Shown here one piece after another: positions 55,533 to 64,000 of a DNA stretch of 64,000 nt (positions are counted from its first letter, which is position 1; every line of letters begins with the position of its first letter). The stretch is taken from positions 744,001 through 808,000 of the forward strand of contig JAGMUV010000019.1 of NCBI GenBank assembly GCA_020744425.1, read 5' to 3'. The DNA comes from Dactylonectria macrodidyma (Eukaryota; Ascomycota; Sordariomycetes; Hypocreales; Nectriaceae). Made by a program: the position numbers and the translations under genes. The notes under the pieces were generated by a model, which ran no database searches, was not told where the DNA came from, and saw only the letters and a list, made by a program, of their open reading frames with translations.

Positions 55533-56552
55533 CAAGGCGATTTGCTTGCTTTGAGTTGAGTTTAAACCGATGTGAACTGTGGGTACGAGAAACAAGGATG
55601 AGTGGGTGCTATCCGATTGATTGATCTTGATTATCCTGGCCAGTTTTAACCGTGATTTATCCACATTCTAAGCCAACAAGCCTTCGGGTTCAGCCTTGGG
55701 GCACAGCCATCTCAGATATCTCGCTTTTTACTCTGTCAATGACAAACCCAGAGCCTGAATGGGGCTCCTATTCGGCGTGTTTCAACATTGGCCTATATTT
55801 ACGGTTGCTTCAATGGTCCGTCCGTACGGCTTTGGGAAGTGGACGAGCCACTACTCAAAGATGTCTGATTTTCCTTTCTTCAAGGCTCCTTCAAGACTGA
55901 TATCCCGTCTTCTACTTCTAGATATTTTCAATCTTCCTAGATACGAAGTGATTCAAGATTCCAGGTGTTTTAACGCAGGTAAACCTCAGGCCTTCACATA
56001 TTCCATAAACTTAACGGCTTTCAGGGAAGCTGTTCGCCTAGTCAATAGTATCTGAAAGTTGTTGCATTCTAAAATATGTATGTCCGACTTCCCGCTATTG
56101 AATCCCTCAATACCTCCTGTATAGGAGCAGCGTGTGTGGAACTGTTCAATGTTCCTCGCCGCGATCTGGCTAAACTGGACCATCTTGGCTCCCTCGACCT
56201 GTGGCTTACTTCGCGGCTCTGTCAGCAGCGCCTTTGCCGTCTATTCTAGGACGTGAATGTCCGCTGTATTCGAGGATAGCGAACTAATCAATAGAACCAT
56301 TTAACACTAAGGTTTCCCTTTTTTCAACAACTGAATTAAGAGCGACAGGTAAAGCGTGCGGGACAGCATCGCCGTGGCAATGTTGTTGAGGGTCCTAGTG
56401 TAGGAGGTCTTGACGCTGTGCTTCATAGAGCCCCTGGAGACCCAAACACGCTATCGCCAACACTGAAACCGCTACATCATCTGGTCAAGGTCGCAACTCT
56501 AGAATCTCCCTATCCCGCCTTCTCGCCCACCTCAATTCCTCAAGCATCCGAA
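55533..56552. other. 1-kb spacer before the HET gene
   Basis: No gene is supported. The last part (56418-56552) is open in the HET frame but starts from a non-ATG codon, so it is leader. Confidence 0.55.
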
Positions 56553-58709
56553 ATGAAGCGGCTTACTCGCATTTTCTCCCGTCGCAAGAAGCAAGGCCAA
56601 GATGCCTCGATAGAACATCAAGCCAACGCCCAGCCGCTGGCGACAGACGCCAATGACCATGCCCCGCTCTCAGGACAACTCCCCTCCCAGGCTGCAACCG
56701 CCCCTCAAACTGAGGTTGGCAAGCCAATGTTCCAGTACGTGCCGCTCAAGGCCACTTCAAACTTTAGAATCCTCTGTCTCCAGAGGAAACTCAGTGAAAC
56801 CAACACGCTTTACGAGGACTTGCCCCTGCGCGGGACTATCATCGAGGCTTCGCTGGACAATCACCCAGAGTACTTCGCGCTGTCGTATACATGGGGCGAT
56901 CCAGATCTGTGTGAGGAAATCGACATCGACGGCAAAGCTCTCAAGATCACAGCCAACTGCGCCTCTGCTCTGCGCCGCATGATGCGTGGCAAGGCTTCCA
57001 GGACGATCTGGGTCGACTCCATCTGCATCAACCAGGCCAACACACCTGAAGCAGTGACAGAGCGGAATACGCAGGTGGCCATGATGGATGAAATTTATAG
57101 ACATGCAGTTCAGGTCAATGTCCACTTGGGAAACGGTGATCAGGCATCAGATGTCGCGTGTGAAGCGCTGAAGAGTCTAGCCCAGGCGTACTTGGCTGCC
57201 AAAATGGCCCCTCCGCATCAGCGGGAGGCTTTGCAGAGAAAATACGATGAACTTGCGGATGATGTTTTGAGTAAGTGCCCGAGAATAGCCTTGATACATA
57301 AGCTTATTATGAGACTTAGTGACCACCACGGAATACCCATACGGGAAACTTCACGGCGTCTTTCGCCTTCCATGGTTTAGGCGTACTTGGGTGGGTTTGC
57401 TATTCTTGACAACGGGCTGTCGAGCTGATTCAAACGTGTTTAGGTGGTTCAAGAAGTTGCTCTTGCACAGAAAGTCATCTTCTACTGTGGAAAGCACTTG
57501 ATGCATATCAAGACAATTGTAGTTGGAGCTGACTTCACAAGGCTCCCGTATTCGAATCTCGACGCCAACACTTCAGGGCGCTACTGGAGAATACACTTGG
57601 AATACCACGACAGCATGGGAGAATTCATCCGCAGAAGAGAGCAAGGAGAGCCGACAACCAACTTCGGAATCAATCTCACCAAGGTACTGATGCTCCCTGT
57701 CTTCAGTTTGGAGGCGACGAGGCCCGAAGACAAGATCTTTGGGCTGTACGGCATATGCAAGAGGCTCGGGTTCGAGATTCCGGCGCCGGATTATCGAAAG
57801 CCCCTAGCTGTCGTTTACACAGAGACCGCTCGGGCGATGCTTCGCGGCGACCAGAGCCTGAACCTACTGTCCATGGTGCAAGAGTCGCCTGGCTGGGCCC
57901 GAGGACTCCCATCTTGGGTGCCGGACTTTTCAGAGTCCACGCGTAAATGGTCACTGTCGAACCCGCCGCACATGTTCTTGTCCAAACGGGAGAACCGCAA
58001 CGTGTCTGGCCAGACACAATCCGAGTATCATTTCGAGCCGGATGGCCGGGGTTTAAAGGTCAAAGGTCGTAGGCTGAGTCCCATAAGCGTCGTCGGACAG
58101 CCGTGGATCGTAGACTCGTCGACGAACATCCTGGGTGACGCGCAGGCGCAGACGGGCCAGTACACGGCCGGCCTCATCGACTGCCTCCGGAGCTGGTTCG
58201 ACGTCGTCCGTAGCCAGCCTGAGTGCGTGCGTGACAGCGCCGCCATGGAGACGTTGGTGAGGGTGCTAGCCGAGGAAGCCTGCACGCCGTATTCAACCGA
58301 GCCCATGGAGAGTCTGGTCCGCCACCTTTCCGTGCTAGTGGCCATCTCTCGATCGAGGGATAAGGCGCTTCACACGATCCTAGCTGACCCCCAGGACAAT
58401 CCAGGAGGGTTCTCGGACGTGGGCAACTTCACCGTCAGCGCGGAGATGCAGCGGGCCATCTTGCACATCTCCGACTTGACATGGAAGGCCGTCTTTCGGA
58501 CCGCGCACAACCACCTAGGGACGGGAACGCACAGCGCCAGGACTGGTGATGTGGTTGTGGTTTTACATGGCTGCACCACAGCGGCCATCGTTCGACCATG
58601 GCGCGGCGGCTTCAAGTATATCAGTCCAGCTCATGTCCAGGGAATTATGGATGGAGAGTTTTGGAATTCTGGGTCGGCTTCAGATGACGAGTGGTTTGTT
58701 TTGATCTAG
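56553..58709 (+). CDS. HET-domain (heterokaryon incompatibility) protein
   Basis: Members trigger cell death when unlike hyphae fuse; many are of unknown role. Exons 56553..57270, 57320..57390, 57444..58709 give 684 aa. The HET domain starts near residue 105. It shows YFALSYTWGDP (107-117), TIWVDSICINQAN (151-163), MDEIYRHAVQVNVHLG and, after splicing, LPWFRRTWVVQEVALA. The region after 290 is the variable HET C-terminal half, with PEDKIFGLYGI and YTETARAML found in most members. A basic N-terminus (MKRLTRIFSRRKKQ) precedes a 50-residue disordered part. No NACHT, ankyrin or WD repeats are attached. Both introns are 49-53 nt and restore frame exactly. Confidence 0.93.
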
Positions 58710-59397
58710 TTTACATGACATGTTTTCAATGATGCCGTTGAGGACTCACTGGTTTCTCTCTCATCTCTCGCGTTGAGGACTAACCCTAGAGACTTGCCAT
58801 GATTATTTTCATTCAATACCAAACTTCGTTTAATAATGTAACGAAACTTATGCATTTTCTGCGTCTTGGCTTGTCGGAGATTACCTCTGATAACAGCCAG
58901 ACACGGCAGTTGTGCTTTGCTCGCCGTAAAAACCGATTAAATGGAGAGCAGGCACCTCATATAGCCATATTTTTCTAAACCAAATATTATCCTACAAGAT
59001 ATGTTGCTATATGTGAAGGATGTTTATCACAGTGATGAATTGAATCTAGAAAGTTTGCTCATGGGAGTATCTTGAGCAATAATCCATGAGACAAATATAA
59101 CCATGATGATCTTCGGCAGATATAACGCGTGGATCAAAAATAAAATTAGAATGAGATAAGAGTGGCTCTCATAAGCCAGAATAATCATGTATGCCAAAGT
59201 GATCGACCACTACTTGACTGGGAGACCTAATTGCTATGGCAACTCGCAATTATAAAAGTCTATGGTGATTATGCACAACAAAGCATCCCGGATACGATAA
59301 TAATTTCTCAAACCAGCCCTTATTCAACCCCAACCCTGATTATTAGAAGTGGATACTTACGGACAAACCTAGGTAGCTATCGTGACTGTGACCCATT
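58710..59397. other. AT-rich convergent spacer
   Basis: Two 3' flanks meet here. The stretch 58800-59200 is AT-rich with no open frame of interest. Confidence 0.6.
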
Positions 59398-60262
59398 TCA
59401 ACGCGAAGTCCGATACCAGTTTGACTCGGGGTCCCCAAGGCATTCTCCTACAGTTACACCTACACTTTGTTAGCATTTCCTTCTAGACTTCTCATCTGGA
59501 CATGCATGAAATTCATCTAGGTAGTAACTGACCTCTCAATCCACGATTTTGAATGGAAGCAATCATTGCCGGAGTCAAAGTCTGAACGGTCTGCTGGTGC
59601 ACGTCATGGGCAAGCGCAATGCTTCCGCCGGCGTCGAGATTGGCTCTGAAGAGGTCAATGCTCACGTTAATGGAACCCGGCGAAGCATTCTCCCAGTCCT
59701 TCGTGTCAATATCGGAAATGATGACGTGGTAGCCCAGAGATCCAATCGTTTCCAGGACCTGGTCGTTGTAATCGTAGAATGGAGGGCGCATGTAGGTTGG
59801 GTAATAGCCCAGAATATCGACAAGTGCAACTTCGAGCTTCGTCATCTGCTCCTCTATTTCGGAGGGGCCTAGAGATGTGAGGTATGGGTGATCCCAACTA
59901 GATAGATGTCAGCTTGCTGAGAACAGCCACAACACGAGTAGACACTCGACTTACGTGTGTGAGCCGACTTGATGCCCATCAGAAATCATGCGCTGCACAG
60001 TGGACGTGTAGTCGTAGATGGAGGCCCAGTTATTTCCGTTGATGAAAAAAGTGGCCTTGATGCCAGCCTCCGCGAGTATGTCGAGAAGCTCTTCGGTGTA
60101 AGCGAAAGGACCATCATCAAAGGTCAAGGCGATTGTATTTTCTGTCGTGCAGCTGAAGATGGTGCTTCCAATGGGGATATCCTGCCGCTTCTGGTGGGCA
60201 CTTCCCGCCGCAGAAGCTGCAGTGCCCGCCGCGAGGGCGGTAAGAAGGTAGCGAATGAACAT
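59398..60262 (-). CDS. Secreted polysaccharide (chitin) deacetylase, CE4/NodB
   Basis: Removes acetyl groups from chitin or chitooligomers in the wall or outside the cell. Exons complement(59955..60262), (59533..59897), (59398..59459) give 244 aa. The signal peptide is about residues 1-18 (MFIRYLLTALAAGTAASA), followed by a possible Kex2 site at KR (25-26). NodB motifs: TFDDGP with Asp49-Asp50, HTWDHP with His102 and His106 across the splice site, RPPFYDYN, DIDTKDWEN and ALAHDVH. No chitin-binding module is attached, and the C-terminus ends GECLGDPESNWYRTSR. The third exon is small (62 nt) but supplies the conserved VTVGECLGDP. Confidence 0.93.
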
Positions 60263-63053
60263 TGCGGCTGTGAAGCAAGTTTGAGTTCTCAGTATGTACG
60301 ATATGCACGGATCCAAAGTAACCAGACTTCTTAATCATGGGGGATGATGCGGGTATTTATGGACGCGTCTGAACCTTCTTATTCTATTCGAACCTGAATG
60401 TGCTGGCCCGTCGGTGCGTTTACGCGTGCTGCATCAGGACGAATCTGGGCCGCCTGAGATGCATGTCGGAAGGACCGCCAAGCTGTGCAATCCCATCGCT
60501 CTGGGTGATAGCTGTTGAGCTGACATTAGTGATGGCGCATGCATAAATTTGTATGCTCGTTCTCCGCTTCTCAACGAGTTCTCAACGAGTCTTGGGCCAG
60601 GGGCCGTGGTTGTGTGGACTTTTGCAGGTTTCTGGAGTGCAAGGTTTTACTTTGTTGAGCACTCATGGGTAGTCTTAGATACCTCCATGTTGGGTATAGA
60701 GTATATGAGCTCGGTGAGTATGTAGGACCACTTATGGGTGCCCAGAAACACAAAATACCATTAACACCTTTACTGCAGCGTCATCCTTCCATCACTAGTG
60801 GCATCGAGGTGTTCATCCCGCATGCACGTCACGCACTAATGCCCAGCCAAGATGTGCCAAGCTTCGTACCAAGCAAATGAAAAATAGAAATATTGCAGCC
60901 ACATGCAGTTGCTCCGGCGATTGGCTAACCCATAGTATACAAGCGACAAGGCAGGCTTCGTACAGCAGCACAGTTCGATCTAGATTTGGCGTCCACGTAT
61001 ATCTGCCGAATAAGCCATTCAGCAGCTGATGTGATAGAGTCGTGTTTCATTGGCCCGAGCAGGTCCCGAATGCGGATACACGGCCACGACGTTGCTCTTT
61101 GCAAGTTCGGACTCAGCTGCATTCGCTAATTCAAGCGGCTTCTGATTTGTCTGATGTGCTGACACGGTGGCTGCTCGGGACAGTCGGAAGGGATCCGAAT
61201 ATGGTTCCTCAGGGCATGTGGAGAGCTCACCTGCTGTCACTTTGAGCCAACGAACCATCCCATCCTCTGGGTCTTCTCTACTGAGCTCACCTGTTGCAGG
61301 ACGCACTCTGCAGCCACCCTTTGAAGTCTGGTCCCGCGTTCGGTCACACATCGATCCGAGCTGTGATCAACCGTGTGTTCGTATTTGAGTGCCACCAGGC
61401 TGAAACTACCAATGCAGCGGTCCATCGAGTACGAAGTTAGGTTGAGATGGATCGTGGATAGAGTTCCGACCATCCATTGCAGGTCCACTTGCGCAGTTCA
61501 TTGGCTGGCTATACGCGGTTCGAACCAGCTAGACTACCCGATGCTAGAACCAGGGTCCGGCAGTTAGAGAATGAGATTCTAGATACACTCATAAAACCCT
61601 AAATACGGGCACTTATATACTCACTTTGCGTTGAACTGCCACTTGAGATTGAGGTGTAGGGTGGGAAGAGTCATCCTCACAACATGAAGTGATACATACG
61701 ACTTCCACGCAGCAGTGGAGGGTTCAAGGAAGCACGTGGCGCACAAGCAGTCAGCAGCGGGCAGGGCTCGGAACTAGGGACCCCTGAAGCCGTGGAATCG
61801 CGATGAATCGGGTCTCGATTGTATCTTAAATCCGCGGCCGGGGTTCCAACTCGGTCCAGCCCAGCCCAGCCCCAGTTCATGACTCGAAGCAGAGTGCGGC
61901 CCAGGAAAAACTCATCGTCGTGCGCCCGCCAAAGAGGCTGCTAGTGCCGCGATGAGCTAGGTGATGTTGCCCAAACCAGCCTTATTGCCTAGTATGTACA
62001 CATCGTCTGCTTTGAACGGGTACGTCCCGAGACTACGGTATACAACCGGTCAGGAGGGTCCTGGGAGACACACCATCAGGTGTGGGATACTGCAGGGCAA
62101 ATACTCGCATCCCACTTGAAGACAGGCTTGTTTCCATCACGGCATCACACAGCTACAGAGGTGAACATGCCTGCACCCGAGACCAATGCTGGTCGGTTGC
62201 ACAACGTCAACACGAAGTCCCATCACGGAAAAGATCCCGAAGCCTTGACAGCAGTGGATGGAGCGGCGCAAAGGAAAGCCGAGGCAGTCTAGGACGTGAG
62301 TCGTGACATCTATCATGTACGTCGTGCGGTGAATCGCGCACTTGGGTATTCGCATGTCCGTTCAGCTAGGACAGTTCTTGGACTGGGACAAATCCTTTGG
62401 CAAGGACATGGTGTCGACCGACTCAATACAATGGCCTAGAATCGGCCCATGAACGATTCATCAACTTGATGCATGGCTTCATTATCGTGAGCTTGCGTGG
62501 CGATATGATAACCTAAGGCAGTTAGTCGTATTAGACAGAGATGGCGACAGAAGTCATCGCAAGGGTGTCTAGCCTTGTCCTAGATGTTGGACAAAAATGT
62601 GAAGGAAGCAAAAAGTGGGAGAATTGAGTCGCGTAGGAGATAACTAAACGGGATGATTTTATTGGGGTCGGAGGAAAGGTGCCATAAAGAATGGAGATCA
62701 CGCAAGATATCCCGAGATGTTCGCGAGTCGGGAATTATGGGGCACCTAAAGAAATATCTGCTGACAGGCATTGACCCCAATCTTCTGGCAGATGTAAGTG
62801 TGGGATAGCATGTGGGATAATGGGGCGAGGCGACAAGGGCCAGCCGTCTATTATAGAACTAGTCGACTGACGCAATTACTGGGAATAATAAGAGCATAGC
62901 GTGCGAAAGTTGCCTCCATTCGCATATAATGTCAAGATCGTCTCCCGCCAAAAGCAACGACATGCCCGACAGGCTCTGATAGCAATCGGCAACTTCTCGC
63001 AGCGGGATTTTGGATTTCTAATCGAATCGTTACCGCAGACAAGTCCATTCGCA
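60263..63053. other. 2.8-kb gene-free region
   Basis: It includes the CE4 promoter and, at the far end, the promoter of the MFS gene. HGATAR matches before the MFS start include TTATCG at 62482-62487 and TGATAA at 62506-62511, which would fit nitrogen control. No open frame in between resembles a gene. Confidence 0.5.
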
Positions 63054-64000
63054 ATGGCAGAGAAGCAAGACAACGGGCGCCTGCCCGGCTCTGACACGCA
63101 GAGCACGGATGCCGATATCACGCCCAACACCAGCCACGAGGAAATCGTCGTCACGCCTGTAAAGACTTGGAAGGGCTATGTTTGGGACTCTTGGGAGCTT
63201 CCTCCTCAGCAGCGGTGGCTGCTCTTCAAGGTTGATGCCTTTGTGCTCACCTTTGCCTCTATTGGATACTTCCTCAAGAACATCGACCAGACCAATGTCA
63301 ACAACGCCTTCCTCAGTGGAATGAAGGAGGATCTCAACATGTACGGCAATGAACTTGTTACAAGTGCGTGGTTTCCAAACTCCCAATTGCACCTATTTTG
63401 CTGCGATATGAGTGTTTCCCAAGCAGTTGCTCACCTCTTGGCATAGGCACTTCTATCTGGACCGTCGGCTATGTGATTGGACAGATCCCGTCTAACTTGC
63501 TCCTCACCCGTGTTTCGCCCCGATGGGTCATCCCATCTCTCGAAGTGGGCTGGGGCATTGCTACCATCGCCACTTCCGCTGTCAAGGATTACCGTGCTCT
63601 TTATGGACTTCGCTTCCTCGTGGGATTGTTTGAGTAGGTGACTCCTCGCCATTCTATCGGGAACTCTCTTGAAGGTGGCATTGTGCCATGTGCAACCACT
63701 AACTCGAATGCATAGATCTGGCTTCTACCCTGGTATTCATTACATGCTGGGATCGTGGTACACACCTCGAGAAATCGGAAAGCGATCCATGATCTTCTGG
63801 TTGGCTGGTTCTATTGGTTCCATGTTCAGTGGCTTCCTCCAAGCTGCCGCTTACACGAACCTGCACGGAGTCCATGGCCACGCAGGTTGTATGTTGCACC
63901 GATTTCTTTTTTTTAAGCCCATTCCTCAGTTTTGAGACGGATCAAATTTGAAAAAGGCAGCAATGAATTCTGACTGACTCCGACAGGGCGCTGGTTGTTC
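63054..64000 (+). CDS. MFS transporter, allantoate/pantothenate (Dal5/Fen2/Liz1) type, 5' part
   Basis: Anion:cation symporter family member that imports small organic anions such as allantoate, pantothenate or a vitamin. Exons 63054..63363, 63447..63633, 63716..63885 and 63987..>64000; the window edge cuts the gene. Family marks: DQTNVNNAFLSGMKEDLNMYGNEL before TM2, SIWTVGYVIGQIPSNLLLTRVSPRW, LRFLVGLFESGFYPGIHYMLGSWY, REIGKR and GFLQAAAYTNL. The intron acceptors are chosen so that LVTSTSIW and LFESGFYPG read through. A leading 50-codon extension is open upstream but has no ATG; the start MAEKQDN is at 63054. Substrate is inferred from family only. Confidence 0.9.

Noticed and set aside
56418..56552. 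45-residue N-terminal extension of the HET protein
   Set aside because: The frame is open but begins at GTG; the first ATG at 56553 starts a plausible basic N-terminus.

Overview
The window is nuclear DNA of a filamentous ascomycete (Pezizomycotina), most likely a Sordariomycete. The evidence is short introns (mostly 49-96 nt, GT-AG, with CTNAC-like branch sites just before the acceptor), gene density of about one gene per 3 kb, N-terminal introns, dispersed intron-bearing tRNA genes, and typical fungal families (HET, AA14-like LPMO, fungal rhodopsin-like membrane protein, CE4, ChAPs, Hir3). I cannot name the genus. I rebuilt 22 protein genes by joining reading frames at consensus splice sites. 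One further membrane ORF is doubtful, and four tRNA genes are called. The MFS genes at both ends run off the window.

Layout. 0-3 kb: a sugar MFS transporter and a GH1 beta-glucosidase fire divergently from one 635-bp promoter. 3.5-5.4 kb: amidase with a signal peptide. 6.8-8.1 kb: seven-TM rhodopsin-like protein. 8.1-12.5 kb: gene-free stretch. 12.5-15.8 kb: a DUF1338/HglS-type 2-oxoadipate dioxygenase/decarboxylase followed by a D-2-hydroxyacid dehydrogenase; the first has a cluster of GATA (AreA-type) sites in its promoter. 15.9-18.8 kb: AT-rich DNA, a GTT microsatellite, three tRNA-Trp(CCA)-like genes and a repeated hairpin. 18.8-24.2 kb: mitochondrial-type PP2C phosphatase, then SSF1 and RRP3, two ribosome-biogenesis genes sharing a 271-bp promoter. 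25.6-26.8 kb: AA14-like LPMO. 28.4 kb: tRNA-Tyr. 28.9-38.0 kb: HIR3 (2031 aa) and BUD7 (ChAPs), divergent.

39.0-40.9 kb: GPN1/NPA3 (a GC-AG intron splits its P-loop codons) converges on RPB12. The first helps assemble and import RNA polymerase II and the second is a shared polymerase subunit. 42.1-43.5 kb: a six-exon gene joining an HD (HDDC2/YfbR-like) domain to a nucleoside-monophosphate-kinase-like domain, with key catalytic positions altered in both halves; this is the most unusual gene here. 44.6-48.4 kb: HIT hydrolase, aldo-keto reductase, bHLH factor. 48.4-56.5 kb: mostly gene-poor, holding a small very acidic nuclear-type protein whose 366-nt intron carries tandem repeats, plus a doubtful membrane ORF. 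56.5-60.3 kb: HET-domain protein and secreted CE4 deacetylase. 63.0 kb to the end: 5' part of an allantoate/pantothenate-type MFS transporter.

Working together. GH1 with the sugar transporter suggests uptake and intracellular hydrolysis of beta-glucosides. The HglS-like enzyme with the 2-hydroxyacid dehydrogenase suggests a nitrogen-controlled 2-oxoadipate/2-hydroxyglutarate (lysine) catabolic pair. SSF1/RRP3 and GPN1/RPB12 are housekeeping pairs with linked roles. The LPMO, CE4, amidase and GH1 fit a saprotrophic or plant-associated life. All function statements rest on motifs and family knowledge; no database search was run.
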